Positions 1-6,315 of a stretch of DNA of 21,159 nucleotides are shown here, piece by piece (the stretch's first letter is position 1; every line of letters begins with the position of its first letter). Below the pieces are notes generated by a model. The model did not search any database and was not told the origin of the DNA. It was given only the letters and a program-made list of their open reading frames with translations. Both the position numbers and the translations under genes were made by a program. Source of the stretch: a virus. The stretch spans positions 1 to 21,159 of the IMG/VR virus record IMGVR_UViG_3300031566_000440; one strand, 5' to 3'.

Positions 1-72
1 AAACGTCTAAAGGAGAGAAATAAAATACGTGAGTTAATGAAGGTTATTAAAGGTCAAAATAATTTAGATTAA
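1..72 (+). CDS. C-terminal end of an upstream gene (partial)
   Basis: Frame 1 is open from the first base and ends at TAA (70-72), giving a 23-residue tail that is basic and probably helical (KRLKERNKIRELMKVIKG, then QNNLD). The start lies outside the window. The tail is too short to identify. It is followed by 24 non-coding bases and then the tRNA. The alternative, that this is non-coding, cannot be excluded from 23 codons, but the frame fits the dense left-to-right layout. Confidence 0.5.
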   Translation, partial: KRLKERNKIRELMKVIKGQNNLD

Positions 73-96
73 GTTTTAAAAAATAGTTGTATTTTA

Positions 97-169
97 GCAT
101 CATTGGTGTTAATGGTCAGCACGCCGGCTTGCCAAGCGGGAGGTATGGGTTCGAATCCCTTATGATGCT
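97..169 (+). tRNA. tRNA-Gly (anticodon GCC)
   Basis: The sequence folds as a full 73-base cloverleaf. The acceptor stem GCATCAT/ATGATGC (97-103 with 162-168) pairs perfectly. The D stem is GTGT/GCAC with GG in its loop. The anticodon stem CCGGC/GCGGG has one G-G mismatch, and its loop TTGCCAA puts the anticodon GCC at 131-133. The T arm is ATGGG/CCCTT with one T-T mismatch and the loop TTCGAAT. The discriminator base is T, and no CCA is encoded. It would read GGC and GGT glycine codons. It is the only tRNA I found in the window. The two stem mismatches are unusual but do not break the fold. Confidence 0.92.
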
Positions 170-230
170 CTTTTTTATTATATATAGTCATATAATTTTT
201 GGTAAGTTTAATGAACGGGAGATTTTTATT

Positions 231-971
231 ATGAAAGCAATAGCCAAACTCAAGTATTCAGTCTTGAAAGGCATTTCAATGGTTGGGACTTGGTATAAGA
301 ACTTGACAAATGTTAGCATAATGAAGTTTTGTATTGGTGCGTTAATTGTTATGTTTTATACAATGTGGGCTCACGCATCAATTTTAAATATTGACATTTA
401 TAAGCAAAACAAACATATTAGTAACTTAAATGTTCAGATTGCTTTTTTACAACAAGAAAATCTTGAAAAAGATGGTGTTATTGTGTTACAACAAGAAAAA
501 GAACAACTTGTAAAGGAGTTTGTTCGTGAAGTATTTTCATCGAAATATTATAGGACAAGTTTAACTGGGTATCATCCAACAGTAGAACAGTGTGACAACA
601 CACCTGATGTAACTGCAGATGGAACGAAGTTTGATATTGACCGTGCAGGTGAATACAAGTATGTAGCGTTGAGTAGGGATTTACTTTTACATTTTAACAA
701 ACGTGGTGCTCGAATAAACTTTGGCGATTACATTTATATCAGGGGAACACCAAAGGGCGTTCAAGATGGTGTTTATCAAGTTCGTGACACGATGAACAAA
801 CGACACACGGAATGGATAGATATTCTTTTAACGCCAGGAGAACAATCATTTTATTATCGTAATATATTGATGTATAAAATTGATAATCCTGAATATGTAG
901 GCGTTTTGAATGAGATTTATGATTCTCCTGAAACACTACTTCCGTTAGCGATGATGAATCCGGAGATATAA
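231..971 (+). CDS. Membrane-anchored 3D-domain protein (probable peptidoglycan-acting, MltA/RlpA-like fold)
   Basis: I place the start at ATG 231, behind a CGGGAG ribosome site (216-221). An upstream ATG at 87 in the same frame would read through the tRNA, so it is unlikely. The 246-residue product has a basic N-terminus and one hydrophobic segment at about residues 32-52. A glutamine/glutamate-rich coiled-coil stretch follows (about 58-100), then a C-terminal 3D domain (about 110-203). The three aspartates that name that domain fit D150 (ALSRD), D186 (VRDT) and D197 (IDIL). TGYHP and CDNTPDVTADGT match the usual TAY-C-TADG opening. 3D domains share the double-psi barrel of MltA-type lytic transglycosylases. 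I infer a role in cell-wall cleavage during lysis or entry, tethered to the inner membrane. Catalytic activity is not shown by the sequence. Confidence 0.72.
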   Translation: MKAIAKLKYSVLKGISMVGTWYKNLTNVSIMKFCIGALIVMFYTMWAHASILNIDIYKQNKHISNLNVQIAFLQQENLEKDGVIVLQQEKEQLVKEFVREVFSSKYYRTSLTGYHPTVEQCDNTPDVTADGTKFDIDRAGEYKYVALSRDLLLHFNKRGARINFGDYIYIRGTPKGVQDGVYQVRDTMNKRHTEWIDILLTPGEQSFYYRNILMYKIDNPEYVGVLNEIYDSPETLLPLAMMNPEI

Positions 972-972
972 A

Positions 973-995
973 AAACCTGAAAATAAGTCAGGTTT
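973..995 (+). terminator. Probable terminator hairpin after the 3D-domain gene
   Basis: AAACCTGA (973-980) and TCAGGTTT (988-995) form a perfect 8-bp stem around a 7-base loop, starting just after the stop codon. The U-tract is only three bases before CACTTGAC, so termination may be partial. The A-run before the stem could also let it work on the opposite strand. Confidence 0.5.
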
Positions 996-998
996 CAC

Positions 999-1027
999 TT
1001 GACTTTTATTCTGTTTTGGTGTATATT
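999..1027 (+). promoter_or_regulatory. Sigma70-type promoter
   Basis: TTGACT (999-1004) and TATATT (1022-1027) each match five of six consensus bases and are separated by exactly 17 bases. The expected transcript start is near 1034, leaving a leader of about 25 bases with an AAAGGA ribosome site before ATG 1059. This is the best host-type promoter in the window. It suggests that the next gene is read early by unmodified host polymerase. Confidence 0.75.
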
Positions 1028-1058
1028 TGTTATGTCAAAAGAATGAAAGGACAAAGAA

Positions 1059-1862
1059 ATGTCAACAACAATTGAATCAAAAGGAATGTCACTTACATCA
1101 CGTAGATGGAAACTTGATGTAAAGGGTATGGTGAATGAATACAACTTTAAGTTGAATCATGTTCACGGTGATTCGGGTAAATGTGATTTTTGTGGTAATC
1201 CTTTAGTATATGTTGCTGTGATAGATGGCGACAATCTTAAAGACAAATCAACTAAAACTTATAGTATTGGTCTTGATTGTTTACAACTCGTTTTGGGTAC
1301 TGAATGGGCTTACTATTCACAAGTAAATCGTGAAATCAAACGGTTGAAGAAAATCGCCGCTGCTAAATCGCGTGCTAAAAAATATGCCGTACAATATAAA
1401 GATTTACTTGATTGGTTTAATTCATTACATCCTGAACAACTCAAGTCAAATCCTTTTTATGTTGTTATGTATAAGATTTTGACAACTGGTGAACGTGTGT
1501 TTACTGATAATATGTATAGAGCCATTCGTGACAAAATGAGTAAGGTTCGTATGTCTGTCAATGAATATGATGAAAAACTTAAACATCACAAAGATGTGGT
1601 TATTCCAAGGATTAAAACTTTGAGAGCTCTTGTGATGGAAGTTGACGGTATTACTGATGCTATGTCAATCTATGATACACCAAAATATTCTGCTTATGGG
1701 TTTGTAACTGATGTACTCTCTTTTGCCATTAAAGCTAATAGGATTACTCCTGGACAAATCGAAGGATTGAATAAAGTTCACGTTCGGTATACCAAAATGA
1801 AAAAGGAATGTAGTGAAGTTGCCAATAAAAAGGAACTTGATATAAGTTCTATTCCTTACTAA
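1059..1862 (+). CDS. Unrecognised 267-residue protein with a cysteine (probable zinc-binding) motif
   Basis: The start ATG has AAAGGA seven bases upstream. I do not recognise the family. The N-terminal third carries CDFC (C42, C45) and a third cysteine in GLDC (C74). H34 and H36 lie close by, which suggests a small zinc-binding or treble-clef-like module of the form CxxCG-x(27)-C. A strongly basic helical stretch follows at about residues 93-112 (REIKRLKK, AAAKSRAKKYA), which could bind nucleic acid. The rest is helical with no clear motif. The gene stands alone between a sigma70-type promoter and a strong terminator, unlike the surrounding late operons, so I infer early or middle expression. 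A nucleic-acid-binding or host-takeover role is only a guess. Confidence 0.85.
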   Translation: MSTTIESKGMSLTSRRWKLDVKGMVNEYNFKLNHVHGDSGKCDFCGNPLVYVAVIDGDNLKDKSTKTYSIGLDCLQLVLGTEWAYYSQVNREIKRLKKIAAAKSRAKKYAVQYKDLLDWFNSLHPEQLKSNPFYVVMYKILTTGERVFTDNMYRAIRDKMSKVRMSVNEYDEKLKHHKDVVIPRIKTLRALVMEVDGITDAMSIYDTPKYSAYGFVTDVLSFAIKANRITPGQIEGLNKVHVRYTKMKKECSEVANKKELDISSIPY

Positions 1863-1867
1863 AACTT

Positions 1868-1893
1868 AAACCCGACTTCGGTCGGGTTTTTTT
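1868..1893 (+). terminator. Strong intrinsic terminator with UUCG tetraloop
   Basis: AAACCCGAC (1868-1876) and GTCGGGTTT (1881-1889) form a 9-bp stem closed by the loop TTCG (1877-1880). A T-run continues to 1893. The hairpin begins six bases after the stop of the cysteine-motif gene and separates it from the late operon that follows. Confidence 0.93.
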
Positions 1894-1912
1894 CTGCACA
1901 CCGCGGAACTTT

Positions 1913-1920
1913 TATAAATA
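1913..1920 (+). promoter_or_regulatory. T4-type late promoter (TATAAATA)
   Basis: An exact copy of the T4 late promoter octamer TATAAATA lies between the UUCG terminator and the HD-domain gene. By T4 geometry (octamer at about -13 to -6) transcription would start near 1926, leaving a leader of about 40 bases. The operon it leads contains the gp55-like late sigma factor, which in T4 recognises this sequence. That fits positive feedback. A TATAAT (1928-1933) just downstream has no convincing -35 partner. Confidence 0.65.
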
Positions 1921-1966
1921 ATATAAGTATAATATATATAATAAAGTATTTAAAGAAAGGAAAGAT

Positions 1967-2770
1967 ATGTTGAGTTTAGATCAAATAGAACAAAACTGGA
2001 AGAAATTAGTAACTTTTATTGAAGATGGTTTTAGTGGTGAACGTAGAGAAAACTTATTGAAGTTATACAATGAACACGAAAATAAAATAGCGACCGCACC
2101 AGCGTCCAGTAAAGTACATTATCATTCAGCTTTCGTTGGTGGTTATGTTCATCATGTATTGAACGTATTGAGGATTGCTCCGAGGATGTCAACATTATGG
2201 GAATCATTAGGTGGGGAAAAGGTTTGGACTGACGACGAGTTATTTTTTGTCGCCCTAAATCACGATTTGGGTAAGGTCGGCGACGTAAAATATGAAAATT
2301 ATTTTGCAGCAACTGATGATTGGAAGATAAAACGTGGAATAGAGTTCGACATAAATCCAGAAATGCCGTATATGAAAGTACAAGATCGTTCATTATTTCT
2401 TTTACAATACTATGGCGTCAAAATGACACAACGAGAATTTACTGCGATTCAATTACACGATGGGTTGTATGATGAAGGAAACAAAGCATATTATATGAAC
2501 TTTGTACCAACATTTGAGTTAGATAGGTTTGTTCATGTTATTCATTTCGCGGATATGTTTGCTACAAAGTTAGAATATGAGGAATGGGCGCGGTTACCTG
2601 AGGGGAAACAATTTTTACAAGGTGAAAGCAAACTAAAACCAAAGACACAAAAGGGGAAGAAAACGTTAGAGAAAGTTTTAAACGGCGATAACACAATAAA
2701 ACAAGATGATGTAAAAATAAAGAGTTTTGAAGATTTATTTGGGAACGTATTTGGAGAAAATAACAAATGA
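1967..2770 (+). CDS. HD-domain phosphohydrolase
   Basis: The 267-residue protein carries an HD metal-dependent phosphohydrolase core. H51/H53 lie in HYHSAFVGGY, H62-H63 in YVHHVLNVL and H99-D100 in NHDLGKVGD. A later histidine is in QLHDG (about 163), and the final aspartate is in HFADMF (about 195). The opening HYHSAFVGGYVHHVLNV recalls YhaM-type 3'-5' exoribonucleases, but there is no obvious OB-fold in front. The C-terminus is lysine-rich. Substrates in this superfamily include nucleotides, cyclic nucleotides and RNA, and the sequence does not decide between them. AAAGG lies before the ATG. The stop overlaps the next gene's start (ATGA at 2767-2770), so the two are translationally coupled. 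gp55 lies downstream in the same probable operon. Confidence 0.85.
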   Translation: MLSLDQIEQNWKKLVTFIEDGFSGERRENLLKLYNEHENKIATAPASSKVHYHSAFVGGYVHHVLNVLRIAPRMSTLWESLGGEKVWTDDELFFVALNHDLGKVGDVKYENYFAATDDWKIKRGIEFDINPEMPYMKVQDRSLFLLQYYGVKMTQREFTAIQLHDGLYDEGNKAYYMNFVPTFELDRFVHVIHFADMFATKLEYEEWARLPEGKQFLQGESKLKPKTQKGKKTLEKVLNGDNTIKQDDVKIKSFEDLFGNVFGENNK

Positions 2771-3180
2771 TATTCATAATAATAATTTTATCAATACTAC
2801 TAGTAATGGTGGGTTACGCTTTATGGAATCAAACTCGTAAGATAGGTGCTTACGAAGAAACAATGGCTTTATATGAAGGTTGGATAGAAAATTTTGCCAC
2901 GACAATAAAAAAGATCGACGACGAGTTAAATGATCTTGATACCGAAGGCACATTTCGTGCTGATGATGAAGTAGGTTATTTTTTTCAAGCCATGTATTCC
3001 ATACTTAAACAATTAGAAGAATTTATGTTAATTGAACCAGAGGAAAATATTAATGAGGCAGAGGATTTACTTCCTGAAAGAAATGTAACCTATGAAAAAA
3101 TGAAAAAACGAAATAGACAAAAAGACGTAACAATGGAAACTATACAAAAGTTGGACAGAAAAAATTACAAATCAGTGTAA
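2767..3180 (+). CDS. Small single-span membrane protein, function unknown
   Basis: The 137-residue product starts within the stop of the HD gene (4-base ATGA overlap). It opens with a hydrophobic segment (about residues 2-20, MIFIIIILSILLVMVGYAL) and continues as an acidic, probably coiled-coil cytoplasmic domain (DDELNDLD, QLEEFM, then EPEENINEAEDL), with a basic tail. The stretch DTEGTFRADDEVGYFF looks conserved; from memory, similar short proteins occur near gp55 in marine T4-like phages, but I have not checked this. I can give no function. Its place between an HD hydrolase and the late sigma factor hints at a regulatory or membrane-associated role. Confidence 0.85.
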   Translation: MIFIIIILSILLVMVGYALWNQTRKIGAYEETMALYEGWIENFATTIKKIDDELNDLDTEGTFRADDEVGYFFQAMYSILKQLEEFMLIEPEENINEAEDLLPERNVTYEKMKKRNRQKDVTMETIQKLDRKNYKSV

Positions 3181-3186
3181 TTTTGT

Positions 3187-3267
3187 ATGGTACGTAAAAA
3201 TAAAGCCGCTATTAAATGCCCTCCAATTAAAAATGAAACGAAAAACTCAAAAAAATTAAAACGTTGA
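3187..3267 (+). CDS. Possible micro-ORF, 26-residue basic peptide
   Basis: ATG 3187 opens 26 codons ending at TGA 3265-3267, in the 116-base gap between the membrane protein and gp55. The peptide begins MVRKNKAAIKCPPIK and is rich in lysine, arginine and asparagine. No good ribosome site precedes the ATG. The start lies six bases after the upstream stop, so re-initiation is possible. It may equally be chance in AT-rich spacer DNA. Confidence 0.3.
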   Translation: MVRKNKAAIKCPPIKNETKNSKKLKR

Positions 3268-3296
3268 AACGAAATCGATAATGGGAGATGATATGA

Positions 3297-4004
3297 ATGC
3301 GAAATAGAATTTACTTTACAAAAGAGACGGAGAACGCGATTGTTGATCTTAACGAGTCAGATGATCAGATATTAAAATCAAAGATATACAGCGAGAAAAT
3401 AGAAAAGCCTTTAAACAGACTCGTTGAGAATATAATAAACCGATTTAAATTCCCGCACTTTAAAGATGCTTCAATAGATTTACAAGCAGATACTGTTTCA
3501 TTTCTTGTAATGCAGATGGACAAGTATCACCAAGAAAAGGGGCGTGCTTTTTCATATTTTTCTATTTTGGCGAAAAATTATTTAATACTTGGAAACAACG
3601 AACATTGGAAACTCAAGAAACAATCACATCGTATTGATACAAATGCCAGTGAACATGCATTTGATATTATAGATGAACTTCAAGACATTCGACAAAATGA
3701 TGAAACACCCGAATTTGTGAGGTTGATGTTAGCTTATTGGGAAAACAATTTAACCAACGTTTTTTCAAAACGACAAGAAATACAAATTGCTGATGCGGTT
3801 CTCACTTTATTTAGACGTTCCGTAAATATAGAAAACTTCAATAAAAAAGCACTCTATTTAATGATTCGTGAAATGACGGGTTTACGGACACAATATATTA
3901 CTGCAGTTGTAAATAAAATGCGAGTTCATAATGATATTCTTGTCAAGGAATATAATGCTATTGGATACTTTGACACTGAAATGTGTTTAGATGATTTTAC
4001 TTGA
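3297..4004 (+). CDS. gp55: gp55-like sigma factor for late transcription
   Basis: This 235-residue protein resembles the T4 gene 55 sigma family, especially the longer versions in marine T4-like phages. Recognisable parts are KPLNRLVENIINRFKFPHF (about residues 37-55), then FLVMQMDKYHQEKGRAFSYF and SILAKNYLI (about 70-98). These match the sigma region 2-like part that contacts the core polymerase clamp and the late promoter. T4 gp55 is 185 residues; the extra length is at the C-terminus. GGGAGA at 3283-3288 sets the start at ATG 3297; an ATG at 3293 is in another frame. It should direct host RNA polymerase to TATAAATA promoters, one of which leads this operon at 1913 and another lies at 20226. 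A highly structured non-coding stretch follows the stop. Confidence 0.85.
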   Translation: MRNRIYFTKETENAIVDLNESDDQILKSKIYSEKIEKPLNRLVENIINRFKFPHFKDASIDLQADTVSFLVMQMDKYHQEKGRAFSYFSILAKNYLILGNNEHWKLKKQSHRIDTNASEHAFDIIDELQDIRQNDETPEFVRLMLAYWENNLTNVFSKRQEIQIADAVLTLFRRSVNIENFNKKALYLMIREMTGLRTQYITAVVNKMRVHNDILVKEYNAIGYFDTEMCLDDFT

Positions 4005-4065
4005 GGAACTGGGGTAAACACTCCAAAGGTTATAAGTGGAAGTGCCGCCAAGTGGTTCACTTGGT

Positions 4066-4073
4066 AATAAATA
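4066..4073 (+). promoter_or_regulatory. Possible degenerate late promoter (AATAAATA)
   Basis: Seven of eight bases match TATAAATA. T4-type spacing puts the transcript start near 4079, at the foot of the third hairpin of the candidate small RNA. This is weak evidence in AT-rich DNA. Confidence 0.22.
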
Positions 4074-4114
4074 TTTTCATTTCGTTCTCCTACGGAATGG
4101 GTTAGAGAGAAAAG

Positions 4115-4145
4115 AGGTTGGTCTATTATAGGTCAACCTTTTTTT
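4115..4145 (+). terminator. Strong intrinsic terminator
   Basis: An 11-bp stem (4115-4125 with 4129-4139, two G-U wobbles) closes on the three-base loop TTA. It is followed by an unbroken T-run through 4145. It ends the HD-membrane-gp55 operon and the candidate small RNA. The purine-rich AAAAGAGG in front means it could also act on the opposite strand. Confidence 0.9.
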
Positions 4146-4191
4146 GTTTATCTATATTTATATGTGAGATAAAATACATTGGAGATTATCA

Positions 4192-4629
4192 GTGATTAAG
4201 TTAAAATCATTATTGAAAGAAGATTTACTTGGTGAGCTTAATGGGTATGAAGTATATAAAAATCCCAAATCTATTACAAGAATGGAAGACGACATAAGAG
4301 GGATAAGTTTTCCTGACGGAGATTTGTTTGTAGTAAATGATGCTCGGCATATATTACATCATGAATTATCTGGTTGGTTGATACGAAATGGTTATAGAGT
4401 ACCGGTAAATATAAATTTCAATCAAGGAATATTAGATGGTGTCAAAACAGGATATGTAACTTGGCAGAGAAGGAGTTCAAGTAATGAATTTTGGTTAGGT
4501 GAATCTATAAGTTTCAAGAATAAAAAGTATTTCAACAAGAAAGAACTTATACCGTATTTAGAAAAATGGGTGAAAAAGGTAAAATCAAAAAATTCACAAT
4601 ATAAATTTGTATTAGAAACAATAAGATAG
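4192..4629 (+). CDS. Putative internal head protein with capsid-targeting N-terminus (145 aa)
   Basis: Translation starts at GTG 4192, seven bases after TTGGAGA; there is no nearby in-frame ATG that keeps the N-terminus. The first ten residues, MIKLKSLLKE, share the pattern M-I-K-L-K-x-L-[L/I]-x-E with the products at 7981 and 8258. T4 internal proteins begin with a ten-residue capsid-targeting sequence (MKTYQEFIAE), cut by the prohead protease after [L/I]-x-E. Here LKE at residues 8-10 would be that site. The mature part contains RGISFPDGDLFVVND (about residues 36-50) followed by a histidine-rich HILHHELSGW, and a basic C-terminus. I do not recognise this domain. I infer packaging in the head with the DNA and delivery to the host; the function there is unknown. 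Confidence 0.75.
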   Translation: MIKLKSLLKEDLLGELNGYEVYKNPKSITRMEDDIRGISFPDGDLFVVNDARHILHHELSGWLIRNGYRVPVNINFNQGILDGVKTGYVTWQRRSSSNEFWLGESISFKNKKYFNKKELIPYLEKWVKKVKSKNSQYKFVLETIR

Positions 4630-4640
4630 AGAGGAGCGAT

Positions 4641-5078
4641 ATGTCCGAAGATAAAAAATTTTATGAGTTATTTCCAGACAAAACACTCAGCGATGTTTAT
4701 AAAAACATTTACGATAATTCTACAAAAACAAGGAATCAAATAACTGGTTTGATTGACCAATTAAAACCGTTTGTAAAGTCATTAGATTCGGCTGCCACGA
4801 TAGTACCGTTGATTCGTGAATACATGGAGATTTTAGTAAGGAACGACGAACACCTAATCAAGTTAGCAGATTCGGCGACAAGATTATTAAAAGAGGGTAG
4901 GGTTGGAACTGATGAAAGTGGTGGATTTTTAACTGAGGAAGAAAAAGAACAACTTCTCAAAGATGCTGAGGATTACAATGAATATGCAAAGATTGAAACA
5001 AAAAATAAGAAAACATTAGACGAGAAGGTTGAAGAAATTAAGGCAGAACTATTAGAAAACAATAAGGATATAAATTAA
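4641..5078 (+). CDS. Unrecognised helical protein in the structural cluster (145 aa)
   Basis: A strong GAGGAG site precedes the ATG. The protein looks wholly alpha-helical and acidic, with a charged coiled-coil C-terminal third (EEEKEQLLKDAEDYNEY, then EKVEEIKAELLEN). It has no signal peptide or membrane segment. Its stop overlaps the start of the spike/hub-like gene by one base (TAATG at 5076-5080), implying coupled translation. I infer a small virion or tail-assembly protein working with its neighbour, but the family is not one I recognise. Confidence 0.8.
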   Translation: MSEDKKFYELFPDKTLSDVYKNIYDNSTKTRNQITGLIDQLKPFVKSLDSAATIVPLIREYMEILVRNDEHLIKLADSATRLLKEGRVGTDESGGFLTEEEKEQLLKDAEDYNEYAKIETKNKKTLDEKVEEIKAELLENNKDIN

Positions 5079-6304
5079 TGGCTCATTCGCGAGATTTAAA
5101 TAGAGGGGCAGTACAATCATCAAATCAACAATTACTTGGATTAACAACCGTTAATTCAAATCCAGGTCGTGGAATAGGCGCACCACATTTTGAATTTTAT
5201 GAATTAGAAGCGGCTGAGGTACAAGATGTTATTCTTGATATAAATCATAAAGCGTCAAATGATGATTATCGTAATATTGGTAATGTACAAATACGAGCTG
5301 TAATTAGTGAAAATGGTAAAGAAAGATCAACTTTATCTTGGGCGAGACCATTAGATTCTAATATAAAGTCTTATCCATTGATTCACGAAGTTGTAATAAT
5401 TGTACAATATTTGGGTCAACTTTTTTATACACAACGAATGAATGCGTATAATAATCCAAATCAAAATGCTATACCTGGTATAAGTTTACCTTCTTTTTCA
5501 TCAAAAGAAGAAACCACTAAACCTGCGAATGCTCAAGATTTTGAATCTGTTAATGCGTCTGGAATACCAAATAAAAAAAATGATCAAGAAGATGTTTCAT
5601 TAGGAAAGGTATTTAAGCCGAATATAGATATAAAACCAATGAAACCTTTTGAAGGCGACATCATATATGAAGGTAGGTTTGGACATTCAATAAGATTTGG
5701 ATCGAATCAAGAGAATGGTTTACCTACATTTAAAATGAAAGTAGGACAACCTGATGAAGTGCCTGACACATCATTACAAACAATAGAGGAAAATATAAAC
5801 GATGATCCAAGTTCATTTTGGATAGTAAATGACGAGAATGTGCCGCTCATTCCAGCGACTGCCGAGAGTGAAGTACATTTACAATTTTATCCTGACAAAC
5901 CAAACGAATTTCTTAATAACCAAATATTTATAAATAGTGATAGAATAGTTCTCAATAGTAAAACACAAGAGATTATGGGATTCGCCAAAAAAGCAATGAA
6001 CTTTGTAACTGAGGGAATCTTTACTGTTGACGCGGTGGATGATATAATAACGAATACAACATCAAGAACGATATTAAATTCACCTGAAATATATTTAGGT
6101 GGGGAAGATGCTGAAGAAGCACTTGTATTGGGAAATACTTTATTAAATTTATTGAATGAGTTAATTGATTTGGTACTTAATCACAAACATCCAAGTGGAA
6201 CTGGGCCAACAGGACCTGTTGTTATTCCACCTGAGAATAGTCAATTGAATCAACTTAAAAGTAAGTTGGAAAGTGCTTTAAGTTCAAGAAACTTTACGTC
6301 ATAA
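5078..6304 (+). CDS. Baseplate spike/hub-like protein
   Basis: The 408-residue protein has an N-terminal part (about residues 30-130) that reads as an OB-fold-like beta barrel (QIRAVISENGKERSTLSWA). The motif GDIIYEGRFGHSIRFGS at about 193-209 recurs in central spike and baseplate hub proteins of tailed phages. The C-terminal third is beta-rich (INSDRIVLNSK, FTVDAVDDI, INTTSR-like strands, SPEIYLGG), then a helix and NHKHPSGTGPTGPV, a His-x-His-Pro/Gly-Pro pattern often seen in spikes. I infer the trimeric central spike or hub that punctures the outer membrane, equivalent in role to T4 gp5. No lysozyme domain like that of T4 gp5 is visible. The start overlaps the upstream stop. Confidence 0.65.
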   Translation: MAHSRDLNRGAVQSSNQQLLGLTTVNSNPGRGIGAPHFEFYELEAAEVQDVILDINHKASNDDYRNIGNVQIRAVISENGKERSTLSWARPLDSNIKSYPLIHEVVIIVQYLGQLFYTQRMNAYNNPNQNAIPGISLPSFSSKEETTKPANAQDFESVNASGIPNKKNDQEDVSLGKVFKPNIDIKPMKPFEGDIIYEGRFGHSIRFGSNQENGLPTFKMKVGQPDEVPDTSLQTIEENINDDPSSFWIVNDENVPLIPATAESEVHLQFYPDKPNEFLNNQIFINSDRIVLNSKTQEIMGFAKKAMNFVTEGIFTVDAVDDIITNTTSRTILNSPEIYLGGEDAEEALVLGNTLLNLLNELIDLVLNHKHPSGTGPTGPVVIPPENSQLNQLKSKLESALSSRNFTS

Positions 6305-6315
6305 AAAGGTAAATA

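Larger units (their letters stand above)
4010..4145 (+). ncRNA. Candidate structured small RNA: four successive hairpins ending in a terminator
   Basis: Between the gp55 stop and the next gene the DNA predicts four hairpins in order. The first is TGGGGT/ACTCCA (4010-4015 with 4020-4025, one wobble). The second is GCCAAGTG/CACTTGGT (4047-4054 with 4058-4065, loop GTT). The third is CATTTCGT/ACGGAATG (4078-4085 with 4092-4099, loop TCTCCT). The fourth is the terminator at 4115-4145. No ORF with a ribosome site lies here. The third loop is complementary to AGGAGA, the core of several ribosome sites in this phage. A near-match to the late promoter (AATAAATA, 4066-4073) would start RNA near 4079, giving an RNA of about 67 bases. 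Alternatively this is only a stable 3' UTR of the gp55 message. Confidence 0.4.

Noticed and set aside
87-230. Longer N-terminus for the 3D-domain protein from ATG 87
   Set aside because: It would read through the whole tRNA-Gly gene. ATG 231 has a good ribosome site and a sensible membrane-anchor N-terminus.
1928-1933. TATAAT as a sigma70 promoter before the HD gene
   Set aside because: No -35 match lies at 16-18 bases upstream; the sequence at the right distance is GGAACT. AT-rich chance is more likely.
2031-2393. Minus-strand 120-codon open frame
   Set aside because: It lies wholly opposite the HD-domain gene, which has clear catalytic motifs. The frame has no ribosome site or recognisable motif.
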